The notes under the pieces are model-generated. The model ran no database searches. It saw nothing but the letters and a program-made list of their open reading frames with translations, and was not told where the DNA came from. From Tissierella sp. MB52-C2 (lineage in GTDB: Bacteria; Bacillota; Clostridia; Tissierellales; Tissierellaceae), in contig NZ_CP133261.1 in NCBI RefSeq assembly GCF_030931715.1, forward strand, positions 3,388,643-3,452,642: a stretch of DNA of 64,000 bases. Reading direction: 5' to 3'. The position numbers were made by a program, and so were the translations under genes. This document shows, in pieces, positions 9,015 to 17,772 of this stretch (positions within the stretch are counted from its first letter, which is position 1; the number at the start of each line of letters is the position of its first letter).

Positions 9015-9812
9015 CTATATATTTTTTTCATGCTGTAGAGATAATCTTGTAGCTGCTCTCCAACGCAATAAATATGCCTCAATTTTATCGAGAATAAAAT
9101 TAAGAATAATACCTACCATTAATAAAATAAAAATACAGGACATAACACGAGCTATCTTAAAATATGATGAGGCATAAGCAATCATCCATCCAAATCCAGC
9201 CGAAGCTCCCATAAACTCTCCTATAATTGCACCAATTAAAGAAGCCCCTACACCATTACGAATACCCGCTATTATCCAAGGCATACTAGATGGCAATACT
9301 ACATGGTACAAGGTTTGTATTGTTCCCGCACCTAACAAATTTGCTGATTCAATGAGCTTAGGTTCTACATTTTGAATACCTGCATAGGTAGAGAAAAAAA
9401 CATTGAAAAAGACCATTAATGCTGCAAGAAATATCTTTGATGTTAAACCTAGTCCAAACCATAGTATATATACCGGTGCTAGTGTGAGCTGAGGTACACC
9501 ATGAATAGCTGTAATTATAGGTAAGAAAATCTTACCTAATGATTGTACTTGTCCAAATAATAGTCCAATAAAGATTCCTATAATAGTACCATAGAACAAT
9601 CCGGCAAGGGCCTCTCGCAAGGTTATAGACGTATGTTTTACTAAATCTCCACTCAAAAAAAATTGTTTTAAATCTAAAACAATCTCACTTGGATAGCTTG
9701 TAAAAAAAGCATTATAAAGCTTAAATCTAGCGGCAATTTCCCAGAAAGATATAAATAAAACAACAATCAATATCCTTGTAATAAATACAAATTTATTTTT
9801 TCTCTTATCCAT
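9015..9812 (-). CDS. ABC importer permease (SsuC/TauC/ThiX type)
   Basis: A BPD_transp_1 permease with about six membrane segments. The cytoplasmic coupling loop EPKLIESANLLGAGTIQTLY followed by VVLPSSMPWI contacts the ATPase. I place the start at ATG 9812, giving MDKRKNKFVFITR; the first in-frame ATG (9839) would add nine polar residues and has no good RBS. This is the first gene of the importer-desulfidase operon ending at 6369. Confidence 0.82.
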   Translation of the reverse strand: MDKRKNKFVFITRILIVVLFISFWEIAARFKLYNAFFTSYPSEIVLDLKQFFLSGDLVKHTSITLREALAGLFYGTIIGIFIGLLFGQVQSLGKIFLPIITAIHGVPQLTLAPVYILWFGLGLTSKIFLAALMVFFNVFFSTYAGIQNVEPKLIESANLLGAGTIQTLYHVVLPSSMPWIIAGIRNGVGASLIGAIIGEFMGASAGFGWMIAYASSYFKIARVMSCIFILLMVGIILNFILDKIEAYLLRWRAATRLSLQHEKNI

Positions 9813-9909
9813 AATCACCATCCCTTCATATTCATCCAAAGTTGTCGAATATTGTCAATAATATCACACTGTATAAATATAATAATCTATCAACATAAGA
9901 TGTTGAAGA

Positions 9910-9960
9910 GTTATTAAAAAAAATAATAGCAATTAAATTATTATTGTTTTTTTTAATAAC
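9910..9960. repeat. Large orphan inverted repeat in a divergent intergenic region
   Basis: GTTATTAAAAAAAA (9910-9923) pairs perfectly with TTTTTTTTAATAAC (9947-9960), and an inner AATAATA/TATTATT pairing extends the stem past a small bulge. Both flanking genes read away from here, so no terminator is needed. It may be debris of a deleted gene or mobile element. Apart from it and the remnant at 10009, nothing else is visible in 9840-10232. Confidence 0.6.
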
Positions 9961-10008
9961 ATCCTTAATTTGAAATAACCTTGATATTGTTTCAGATAGA
10001 ATCTATAT

Positions 10009-10074
10009 CTACATAGCCTTCATGGAATCCGTAATATAAAGAATTATAGCTTTCCCAGAATGCTCAATTATCAT
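10009..10074 (-). pseudogene. 5' remnant of a DUF1622 gene
   Basis: Read on the minus strand from ATG 10074, this gives MIIEHSGKAIILYITDSMKA, one Met and a stop. The intact DUF1622 protein begins MIIEHFLELIIPYITGSLET, so 11 of the first 17 positions agree. Upstream sequence also resembles that of the intact gene. The remainder of the gene is gone. It sits divergently upstream of the intact nucleoside hydrolase at 10233. Confidence 0.8.
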
Positions 10075-10232
10075 TTAACTTTCTCGCCTTTTATAAAATT
10101 ATTGCTGAATGGGATAGTTCAAATTGGCGAGATTTCTACCTTCCAACACATTATGTTTTAACATAAAATTATTGATTATGTTAGTATATAATTTGAAGTA
10201 GATTAAAATCACATGGCTAGGAGGTATTAATT

Positions 10233-11102
10233 TTGATTAAAGTGATTTTTGATTGTGATAATACTATGGGATTACCAAACAAAGATGTGGACGATGGTTT
10301 AACTCTTATGTATTTAATAGGTAATAATAATATAGATTTGCTTGGAGTAACCACTACTTTTGGCAACAGCAATATAGAGGACGTATTTACAACTACAACT
10401 AAATTGTTTAGAGATCTAAATATTACAAATATCCCCTTAAAGAAGGGAGCGGCACAGGACTATGATAGAAGAAGTGAAGCGGCTAGATTTCTTGTAGATA
10501 TGGTCAATAAGTACCCTAATGAAATTACTATATTGGCAACAGGTTCTCTATCTAATCTATATGGTGCTTATCTTCTTGATAGTGATTTCTATAAAAAGGT
10601 TAAAAAAATTGTACTTATGGGAGGGTTGACTGAGCCCTTGATCATCAATTGTAAAAACTTAAATGAGTTAAACTTCTCCGTTGATAGTGAAGCAAGTCAC
10701 AATGTTCTGCACTCTGGTGCAAAAGTCACTACGATGACAGGTCATATCTGTCTACAGGCGGAGTTCAAAAAAGAAGAATATGAAAGATTGATGGATAATA
10801 AAGATATACCGTCCTATATCTACATTAGAGAACATTCCTATGGGTGGTTTGAACATTTTAGAGCTTTATTTAATACAGAGGGATTTTTCAATTGGGATAT
10901 AGTTGCAGCTGTATATATAACTAATCCTGAATTATTTAATGAAAATCCTAAACCTATAGTTTCCACTGTAAAGGATTTGGAAACTGGATTTTTAAGAGTA
11001 GATGAGAATAGTGAAAAGGAAAATATAGTAAATATACCTACAGTGATAAAGAATGTAGAACTGTTTAATGAGTTAATTTTTGAGGCTTGGAAGAATGTTT
11101 AG
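10233..11102 (+). CDS. Nucleoside hydrolase, second type
   Basis: This 289-aa protein begins VIFDCDNTMGLPNKDVDDGL, the Asp-rich ribose/calcium site of the inosine-uridine nucleoside hydrolase family, and later carries LATGSLSNLYGA, KKIVLMGGLTEP and FNWDIVAAVY. It should release a free base from ribonucleosides or related glycosides. The start is TTG at 10233 with AGGAGG 8 nt upstream. A truncated cytosine-deaminase-like gene follows 61 nt downstream, suggesting an original pyrimidine or nucleoside salvage operon. The family is certain; substrate is not. Confidence 0.85.
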   Translation: MIKVIFDCDNTMGLPNKDVDDGLTLMYLIGNNNIDLLGVTTTFGNSNIEDVFTTTTKLFRDLNITNIPLKKGAAQDYDRRSEAARFLVDMVNKYPNEITILATGSLSNLYGAYLLDSDFYKKVKKIVLMGGLTEPLIINCKNLNELNFSVDSEASHNVLHSGAKVTTMTGHICLQAEFKKEEYERLMDNKDIPSYIYIREHSYGWFEHFRALFNTEGFFNWDIVAAVYITNPELFNENPKPIVSTVKDLETGFLRVDENSEKENIVNIPTVIKNVELFNELIFEAWKNV

Positions 11103-11163
11103 TCATTAGATGGGTAAATATAATTTATATACTATAATATCAATTTTATGAAAGGAGAATTTC

Positions 11164-11439
11164 ATGGAATTAATTATTAGAAATGCTAAACTAAGAGGTG
11201 CAGATAGTTTAGTTGATATTGGTATTGAAAACGATAAGTTTAAGGAAATTAATAAAGGTATTGAGGCTAAAGGTATTAAGGAAATAAATGCCAATGGTAA
11301 TTTAGTATCACCACCTTTCATAGAGTCCCATATCCACTTAGACTCTGCCCTTACTGTAGGCTTTCCACGATATAACGAAAGTGGAACTCTGTTAGAGGGA
11401 ATTGAAATTTGGGGTGAAAGGAAGAAATATTTAATATAG
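11164..11439 (+). pseudogene. Truncated cytosine deaminase-like amidohydrolase
   Basis: Only 91 residues remain of a family normally about 400 aa long. The N-terminal beta-sandwich and the first metal ligands are present (SHIHLDSAL, the HxH pair), then the frame ends at KKYLI. The stretch NESGTLLEGIEIW is typical of CodA-type enzymes. A terminator follows at once, so roughly 300 residues with the remaining metal and catalytic residues have been deleted while both ends of the transcription unit were kept. It cannot be active. A good RBS (AAAGGAG) remains. Confidence 0.8.
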
Positions 11440-11453
11440 ATTTTAAACTTTAA

Positions 11454-11483
11454 AAAACACAAGGGATTTTACCCTTGTGTTTT
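11454..11483. terminator. Bidirectional terminator
   Basis: AAAACACAAGGG (11454-11465) and CCCTTGTGTTTT (11472-11483) form a 12-bp stem with A/T tails on both sides, between the convergent deaminase stub and the kinase-like gene. Confidence 0.85.
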
Positions 11484-11484
11484 A

Positions 11485-12486
11485 TTACATATAATCCCTC
11501 AATAAGCCTTCCATAAAATCCATATCCAAGTATTCCTTTATCTTCTTAAATGTGTCCATGTTTTTTATTTCCTTATTGGGGTCATGATATTCTACAAATG
11601 CATGGGCACACCACCCTAATGCTCTTAAATATAGATATGGAGTATAAAGATTTACTCTTTCTCTTATATTTTTGTCCTTACAACTTAGTCCATTTATATA
11701 TTCTTTAAAAAACTCTTCTTTTTCATCACTGCTTAGTATATAATCTGTTTTCCATAATGTAGTAGTAGGGGAAAGAAATTGAGTTAAATCTTGAGCTGGA
11801 TCACTTATAACTGGTTTTTCCCAGTCAATTAAATATGCATTTTCTCCTATGATGAAATTGTGGGAATTAACCTCTGTATTATTTATTACATGCCAAGGCT
11901 CATCTATGAAATATTTCTCTTTACTTCTATTTACCTTTGCCCAATCTAAGAACTTATGGAAAAATAATTTAATATCTTTATCTACTACATCACTATGCCA
12001 TACATTCTCTAGGAGCCTTTCTCCTTCAGCTATTCTATGGCTAAATATATTTTCCTCCACAACAAAATGATTACCTTTATTTATATCCAAGGAGTGAATT
12101 TTAGAGAATATATTTGCTGACTCTTGTAAGTCTCTACCATAGTCGAGAGGATATCCTTCTAAAAACTCCATGATAAGTATTCCATAGTCAAAGAACATCT
12201 TTGATCCATCTACAAAGAATACCTTTGGAGTTACAGAAGATTTCTCTAAATATTTTAAGGAATTAAATTCATATCCTATTTGATTATCTAGCTGTAGCTG
12301 ACTTCCAGTATTTACCCTAAATACATATTTATTATCAAATGAATCTATTGTAAAGTTAATATTATATTCACCTTGAGCCAGAAACTTAACTTCCGCATCT
12401 TCTCCTAAATTAAGCTCTCTCAAAATAGTCTTTCTATTTATATCAATATATTGTTTGATTTGTCCTATTAATTTGTTTCTTATCAT
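11485..12486 (-). CDS. APH/choline-kinase-fold phosphotransferase
   Basis: A 333-aa protein of the aminoglycoside-phosphotransferase/choline-kinase superfamily, with an N-lobe (YVFRVNTGSQ, lysine-poor), LIMEFLEGYPL hinge, and a catalytic region INNTEVNSHNFII followed by LIDWEKP. The canonical HxDxxxxN loop reads NTEVNSHN, so the usual catalytic Asp is altered; the DFG-like Asp in LIDWE is present. I use ATG 12486 because GGAG lies 8 nt upstream (a GTG at 12495 is possible). It overlaps the end of the glycosyltransferase gene by 44 nt. As last gene of the operon it may phosphorylate a sugar or alcohol head group; substrate unknown. Confidence 0.75.
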   Translation of the reverse strand: MIRNKLIGQIKQYIDINRKTILRELNLGEDAEVKFLAQGEYNINFTIDSFDNKYVFRVNTGSQLQLDNQIGYEFNSLKYLEKSSVTPKVFFVDGSKMFFDYGILIMEFLEGYPLDYGRDLQESANIFSKIHSLDINKGNHFVVEENIFSHRIAEGERLLENVWHSDVVDKDIKLFFHKFLDWAKVNRSKEKYFIDEPWHVINNTEVNSHNFIIGENAYLIDWEKPVISDPAQDLTQFLSPTTTLWKTDYILSSDEKEEFFKEYINGLSCKDKNIRERVNLYTPYLYLRALGWCAHAFVEYHDPNKEIKNMDTFKKIKEYLDMDFMEGLLRDYM

Positions 12487-13153
12487 ATTTACCACTCCAT
12501 CTTCTTACAAATTCTATGGTATTTGAAGCTATTGGATTTTCATTGTTTTTATACATATCCATGAATAAAAATAAATCTTCCTTAGTATCAATATCCATAT
12601 ATTTTGGTGCAAAATCTACAGTTAATCCTTGACTATTAATAATATCTACAGTAGATTCAAGGACTGATTTTCCACCCCACTTTTTGTTTATATGAAATAT
12701 TCCCTTATTTGGTGTTTTCATACCAATCAAATAATATCCACCATCATAGGAAGGTCCCAGGACTATATGATTTTTATCTAATATTTCAAAGGAATAAAAT
12801 ATATCAGAAGAACTAATATGAGGTATATCTGAACCTATTAAAACTACCTTTTCATATCCTAAATTTAATACATGAGAAATTCCATTATACATTTTACTTC
12901 CTAGATCTTCTCCCCTTTGAGGAAAGGTTTTGGTAAAATTAGGAATTATATTGCCTATTACTCCTAGAGAATATTCTGGAGTATAGGTAATATATATGTC
13001 TATATCTTCTTTTAAAGCTTTAAAAGTATTAAATAAATCCTTCAGAAATTCCATATGTAAATTAGCACACTCTTCTCCTGTCATTATGTCCATTAATCTG
13101 GTTTTGGTCATTCCAGGCAGAGGAACTCTTGTCATAAGTATTAAAGCATTCAT
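12443..13153 (-). CDS. TIGR04282-type glycosyltransferase (DUF2064)
   Basis: This 236-aa protein begins MNALILMTRVPLPGMTKTRL, the nucleotidyl/GT-A-like start of the DUF2064 family (rSAM/selenodomain-associated transferase 1, also named in arsenosugar clusters). It also has KVVLIGSDIPHIS, LGPSYDGGYYLIGM and DIDTKEDL. These proteins are cytoplasmic and usually sit beside a TIGR04283 transferase, exactly as here. It starts at the stop of that neighbour. The glycosyl donor and acceptor are unknown. Confidence 0.85.
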   Translation of the reverse strand: MNALILMTRVPLPGMTKTRLMDIMTGEECANLHMEFLKDLFNTFKALKEDIDIYITYTPEYSLGVIGNIIPNFTKTFPQRGEDLGSKMYNGISHVLNLGYEKVVLIGSDIPHISSSDIFYSFEILDKNHIVLGPSYDGGYYLIGMKTPNKGIFHINKKWGGKSVLESTVDIINSQGLTVDFAPKYMDIDTKEDLFLFMDMYKNNENPIASNTIEFVRRWSGKYDKKQINRTNQTIY

Positions 13154-13827
13154 TACCTCACCTCTTTGTATATCCTTGCTAATTTATCTGGTGACATACC
13201 TAATATATATAGCAGTTTTATTTTATGCATTTTCAATAATGTCTTTACTTGTCCACCTTTTTCAAATCGTCTTCCTGAAGTGCCTATTCTTTTATCTAAT
13301 ACCTTCATCTTTCCTAATCTATGAATCCTTCTAGAAAATTCCCAGTCCTCCATTAGCTCCATGTCCTTATATCCACCTAAATTTTCGAAAATATCTCTTT
13401 TCATAAATATACCTTGATCTCCAAAAATTAGTTTAAAATGTTTTGCTCTTTTATTTGAGGAATTTGACACAAATCTCATGAATTTAGTATCTAAATCATA
13501 GAAATAAAGTTTGAAACATCCTCCTATATAACCATTTTCTATTGTTTTTTCTATTTTTGCTAGGCTATCTTCATCTAATATAGAGTCAGAATGAACAAAC
13601 CATAGAATATTTCCCTTGGAAGCTTTAGCTCCAGCATTCATCTGTCTTCCTCTTCCCTTTTCACTCTTTATAACTCTAGCATATTTATTTGCAATTTCTA
13701 CTGTACTATCTATACTGCCTCCATCTACTACGATTATTTCTTTTTGTCCTCTTATCTTCGCAAGTCGTTCTAAATTTTTTCCTATAGTCTTTTCTTCATT
13801 TAATACAGGTATTATTATAGATATCAT
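13153..13827 (-). CDS. TIGR04283-type family 2 glycosyltransferase
   Basis: The 224-aa protein has a GT-A fold: ISIIIPVLNEEKTIG at the N-terminus, VVDGGSIDSTVEIA for the nucleotide site, and GRGRQMNAGAKASKGNILWF leading to the metal-binding HSDS in place of DxD. This is the rSAM/selenodomain-associated transferase 2 pattern. It overlaps the ATPase gene by 4 nt and abuts the TIGR04282 gene, so the three are translated together. No arsenosugar radical SAM (ArsS) gene is in the window. Confidence 0.86.
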   Translation of the reverse strand: MISIIIPVLNEEKTIGKNLERLAKIRGQKEIIVVDGGSIDSTVEIANKYARVIKSEKGRGRQMNAGAKASKGNILWFVHSDSILDEDSLAKIEKTIENGYIGGCFKLYFYDLDTKFMRFVSNSSNKRAKHFKLIFGDQGIFMKRDIFENLGGYKDMELMEDWEFSRRIHRLGKMKVLDKRIGTSGRRFEKGGQVKTLLKMHKIKLLYILGMSPDKLARIYKEVR

Positions 13828-14849
13828 CTATCCTCATCCTTAAATAGCCTTATACCTTCAAGGTTTATGTCTATAGATACTTTATCTTCAACTTCATATG
13901 TGGGAGAAGCATTGGATACTACCTTTAGCATATCTTTATCTATGGAAACAGTATAGTAAATCCTCTCTCCACCATACTTTTTAGATCTTATTATACCAGA
14001 TAATGTTTTAGTTTCTTGTGGGCATATTCTTATATCCTCTGGCTTTACCATTACAATTACATTCTCCATATCTTCCATATTAATAGGAAAGTTTAATGTA
14101 TTACCTATAAATCTGTTATTTATCACTGAGCCACTAATATAATTCTTATCACCCATGAAGTCTGCCACTTCCATAGAATTTGGGCTTTCATATAATTCCT
14201 CTGGAGTTCCAAATTGTTTAATTTCACCCTTTAACATTATGGCTATTTTGTCTGAAGTCATTAATGCTTCTTCCTTATCATGGGTCACTAAAATAGTCGT
14301 TATATTTAATTTTTTTTGTATACTCTTTGTAAGTTCTCGCATTTCTTCCCTTAGCTTTGTATCTAAATTGGAAAATGGTTCATCTAATAAAAGCACCCTT
14401 GGATCAATGGCTAAAGCTCTAGCTAATGCAACTCTTTGCTGTTCTCCTCCTGAGATTTCATTAGGGTACTTTTTATTATATCCCTTTAACTTAACTAAGT
14501 CTAACATCTTTTTCACTTGGATCTTTATATCCTTTTTAGGAACCTTTCTCATTTTAAGCCCAAATCCTATGTTTTCTTCTATATTTAGATGTGGAAATAA
14601 AAGATAATCTTGAAATACTATAACTATTCCTCTTTTTTCCACTGGAACATTTAATACAGTTTTTCCATCTATTAATATATCTCCCTCATCTGGAGGAAGA
14701 AGTCCCCCAATAATCTTTAAGGATGTAGTCTTTCCACATCCTGATGGTCCAAGTAACGATACTAATTCTCCCTCTTCTATGACTAAAGATATATTATTCA
14801 ATACCTTTTTCCCACTGAAACCTTTATATATATTTTTAAGTTCAATCAT
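13824..14849 (-). CDS. ABC importer ATPase (YnjD/PotA-like)
   Basis: The 341-aa ATPase has Walker A GPSGCGKTT, QDYLLFP, signature ISGGEQQRVALARAL, Walker B VLLLDEP and VTHDKEE, followed by a TOBE-like tail from about residue 235 (VMVKPEDIRICPQ). It pairs with the two permeases and binding protein immediately upstream (gap 12 nt). By context it corresponds to YnjD of the E. coli YnjBCD importer, whose ligand is unestablished as far as I know. Confidence 0.85.
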   Translation of the reverse strand: MIELKNIYKGFSGKKVLNNISLVIEEGELVSLLGPSGCGKTTSLKIIGGLLPPDEGDILIDGKTVLNVPVEKRGIVIVFQDYLLFPHLNIEENIGFGLKMRKVPKKDIKIQVKKMLDLVKLKGYNKKYPNEISGGEQQRVALARALAIDPRVLLLDEPFSNLDTKLREEMRELTKSIQKKLNITTILVTHDKEEALMTSDKIAIMLKGEIKQFGTPEELYESPNSMEVADFMGDKNYISGSVINNRFIGNTLNFPINMEDMENVIVMVKPEDIRICPQETKTLSGIIRSKKYGGERIYYTVSIDKDMLKVVSNASPTYEVEDKVSIDINLEGIRLFKDEDR

Positions 14850-14861
14850 AATTCTACTCCT

Positions 14862-15662
14862 TTAATAAAAACCACTAGATTTATAATATTTCTTTATCAA
14901 AATTTCCATTAATCCTAAGAATACCATGGTAGTTAAGATAAATACAATACTGTATACTGAGCCTAACATCCTGTCACCACTTTTTACAAAGGGAAACATA
15001 ATCATGGAAAATGTAATTACCCTTCCCCCACCTATTAAAAGATTAAGAAAGTATTGACTAAAGGAAACTATAAATACCATAGTTCCAGCAGATACTATGC
15101 CAGGGGCAATGAGAGGTAAAGTAATATTTATGAAGGTCTGAAAGGAGTTTGCACCTAAAACTTTTGCTTGTAACTCTAGAGATTCTCCTATTATTTCAAA
15201 GACATTTTTAAGTATTCTTACTCCATAGGGAATACAGGGTGGTAGATGAATCAAGACTACACCTAAAAATGTATTGGCAAGTCCCAATTTTAAAAATGTA
15301 ATATGTACACCCATGGCTACTGCAACAGTAGGTACTATAATAGGTGCGAAGATTAAGATTTCTATTAACTTTTTCCCCTTAAATTCATATATTCCTAAGG
15401 CTTTTCCAGCTGGAATACTTATGATTAGCGTAATTATAGTCACTACTGTAGATAAAGTAATACTATATAATAAAACCCCTAAAGAATTATTCTTAGGGTC
15501 TAAAAAATACTCCCATCCCCTTAAACCAAATTCCTTTGGAAATATTAGAGGCCAAGGCCATATTTTTGTAAAACTCCATATAATTATAACTATTAATGGA
15601 AGTATTAAAAAAGCCATAAACAAATATGTAATAAATCTAAATAATAAATTGTTCTTATTCAT
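14862..15662 (-). CDS. ABC importer permease 2 (YnjC C-terminal-half-like)
   Basis: The 266-aa inner-membrane protein has six predicted helices and the coupling motif LQAKVLGANSFQTFINITLPLIAPG in two parts (ELQAKVLGANSFQTF, ITLPLIAPGIV). It begins 4 nt after permease 1. In E. coli the corresponding permease is a single fused protein; here the two halves are separate genes. Confidence 0.85.
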   Translation of the reverse strand: MNKNNLLFRFITYLFMAFLILPLIVIIIWSFTKIWPWPLIFPKEFGLRGWEYFLDPKNNSLGVLLYSITLSTVVTIITLIISIPAGKALGIYEFKGKKLIEILIFAPIIVPTVAVAMGVHITFLKLGLANTFLGVVLIHLPPCIPYGVRILKNVFEIIGESLELQAKVLGANSFQTFINITLPLIAPGIVSAGTMVFIVSFSQYFLNLLIGGGRVITFSMIMFPFVKSGDRMLGSVYSIVFILTTMVFLGLMEILIKKYYKSSGFY

Positions 15663-15666
15663 AAAA

Positions 15667-16527
15667 TCACCATTTATATTTTGTCATCAATGAAAATGCC
15701 TTATTGTAAAGCCATACTAAAACTATAGATATAAAAGTCAGTATCATGTTTATTACCATAGCATAGGGTCTATTTATTAAGCTAGGATTGCTATATTCTA
15801 TAAAGGCCTTAATAGGTAAAGTTTGAGGGGATGTAGGTCCTAGTAACAATGGTACTTCATAGGCTCCAAAGGAAAATGCAAATATTATTATAAAGGAAGA
15901 AAAAACAGTAGGTCCAATAAGGGGAAGTAAAATATGTCTAAAGACTTGTCTATTGTTTGCCCCTAAGTTTCGTGCAACATCTGATAATTTATTGCTAATA
16001 TTTCCTAATATGGCATAAGTAGTCATGGCAATAAAGGGAATTTCCTTCCACATATAGGATAGTATAATACCTACTCCATTTTTCCCATATAAAAGAGAAG
16101 GAAAACTTGCTTGTTCTTTAATTAGTCCAAAGCTATGGAGTATTCTTGGAAAAGTCCCAGATTGAGCCAATATATTATACATCAGAAGGGCAGAAACCAT
16201 ATGAGGAACTACTATAGGTATATTAAATATTCTTTCCATACCAGTTCTAATTTTAGATTTATAAATTGAATATGCAAGTAGTACGCCTAAAACTATAGAT
16301 ATAATAGAAGATACTAAAGCTATATAAAGACTAAATTCTAAGGAGTCAATAAAACTCTTGCTCCCTAGAACTTCTCTATAGTATTTCAATGTAATTTCTG
16401 TTAAACCAGCTGCCTTGAATATACCAATACTCTGAAGAAATCCCATTAATATTCCAAAGGCAAATATTCCAATAATCACTGCCATAATTGGAATTAGTAA
16501 TATATAAGGTTTTAATCGTTCTTTCAA
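15667..16527 (-). CDS. ABC importer permease 1 (YnjC N-terminal-half-like)
   Basis: The 286-aa membrane protein has six helices and an EAA-type loop around residues 190-210 (DVARNLGANNRQVF, LLPLIGPTVF). It starts 3 nt after the binding-protein gene and pairs with the permease at 14862 to form the channel. Confidence 0.85.
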   Translation of the reverse strand: MKERLKPYILLIPIMAVIIGIFAFGILMGFLQSIGIFKAAGLTEITLKYYREVLGSKSFIDSLEFSLYIALVSSIISIVLGVLLAYSIYKSKIRTGMERIFNIPIVVPHMVSALLMYNILAQSGTFPRILHSFGLIKEQASFPSLLYGKNGVGIILSYMWKEIPFIAMTTYAILGNISNKLSDVARNLGANNRQVFRHILLPLIGPTVFSSFIIIFAFSFGAYEVPLLLGPTSPQTLPIKAFIEYSNPSLINRPYAMVINMILTFISIVLVWLYNKAFSLMTKYKW

Positions 16528-16530
16528 TTT

Positions 16531-17772
16531 TTATTCACCTTCACCAGGAATTGTTTCCATCCAAATCTTTTCAATAATTGGTACTAGTTTTGCTGGCATT
16601 TCAGGTAATCTATGTTCTGCTAATTCATCCTGTGGTAAAGTTGCTATACCTAATTCTATAGCATTGAACATAGCCTTTTCTTCATCACTAAGTTTATCAT
16701 TATCTAGTACTGGCAAATCTCCTCTACCTGTAGGATCATACTTTGAGACCTGTGCTTCAACACTTAAAATAAAGTCAATAACAGCCATTGCACCAGCTTT
16801 ATTCGGTGAGTTAAAAGGAATTGCTAAAAAGTTTGTATTGCCTATGGTTCCCTTATCAAATATAAAAGTTCTAGTAGTATCTTTAAACTCTCCAGTTAAT
16901 ATTTTATTAGATGCTTCATTTGGATTATATCCCATAGTCATCCATACTTCTCCATCTGCATACATATTGTTTAAAAGTGGTACTTCTGCTGGATAAGTTT
17001 TTCCTTCTTTCCAAAGATAAGGTTTTAATTCCTTTAAATATTCTATTGCCGGCTCTATGGCTTTTCTTACTACTTCTTCATCTGCTTCCATATCTATAAA
17101 CTGTTCATATCCTACTATATCGGATATTATATTTCTAATAAATGCAGAACCTGTAAAATCGGGTAATGCAGGATATGTAAACTTTCCTGGATTATTCTTT
17201 GCCCATTCTAGTAATTCCTCATGTCCCTTAGGTACATTATCTGTCTTTTCACTATCATAAATCATAACAAACTGTGCCTTTCCATAAGGTGCCTCATAGC
17301 CATCTACAGAATAACCAAAGTCGTATTTCACATCTGGAGAATCTTTATCTATATACTTATTAAAGTTTGGTAATTCTTCTGTAAATGGTCCAAACAATAA
17401 ACCATTTTCTTTAGCTGTAAAGAAATTTTCTCCATTAATCCATACAACATCTATATTTCCTTCAGTAGACTCCACTTGTTTCTCATTTAAAAGATTATTA
17501 AGGATTTCATCTATATTCATACCTACTCTTTTTAAAGTTATATCATATCTTTCCTTTAATGTGTCTGCCACATATCCGTCAATCCATGAGTTATGAGTAT
17601 CGCTTCCACCCCATCCATAGTATGTAACTGTGGTCCCCTTAGCTTCTTGTAAAATATCTTCCCAACTACTATCTAATACATCTATAGTATCTACTGAGGG
17701 TTTCTTAGCACATCCAACTAAGTTAAAGATTAAAATACTTGATAATATAAGCAATAATAACTTTTTATTCAT
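16531..17772 (-). CDS. YnjB-like ABC substrate-binding lipoprotein
   Basis: This 413-aa protein has a lipoprotein signal peptide ending LVGC (residues 18-21), so it is anchored outside the membrane. The mature domain starts VTYYGWGGSDTHNSWIDGYV and contains IDVVWINGENFFTAKENGLL, DGYEAPYGKAQFVMIYD and KFTYPALPDFTGSAF. These blocks are characteristic of E. coli YnjB rather than of polyamine or iron binders. It overlaps the upstream TVP38 gene by 8 nt. The natural ligand is unknown. Confidence 0.85.
   Translation of the reverse strand: MNKKLLLLILSSILIFNLVGCAKKPSVDTIDVLDSSWEDILQEAKGTTVTYYGWGGSDTHNSWIDGYVADTLKERYDITLKRVGMNIDEILNNLLNEKQVESTEGNIDVVWINGENFFTAKENGLLFGPFTEELPNFNKYIDKDSPDVKYDFGYSVDGYEAPYGKAQFVMIYDSEKTDNVPKGHEELLEWAKNNPGKFTYPALPDFTGSAFIRNIISDIVGYEQFIDMEADEEVVRKAIEPAIEYLKELKPYLWKEGKTYPAEVPLLNNMYADGEVWMTMGYNPNEASNKILTGEFKDTTRTFIFDKGTIGNTNFLAIPFNSPNKAGAMAVIDFILSVEAQVSKYDPTGRGDLPVLDNDKLSDEEKAMFNAIELGIATLPQDELAEHRLPEMPAKLVPIIEKIWMETIPGEGE

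Noticed and set aside
11106-11462. Minus-strand ORF of 118 aa over the deaminase stub
   Set aside because: Antisense to a recognisable amidohydrolase N-terminus and crossing its terminator.
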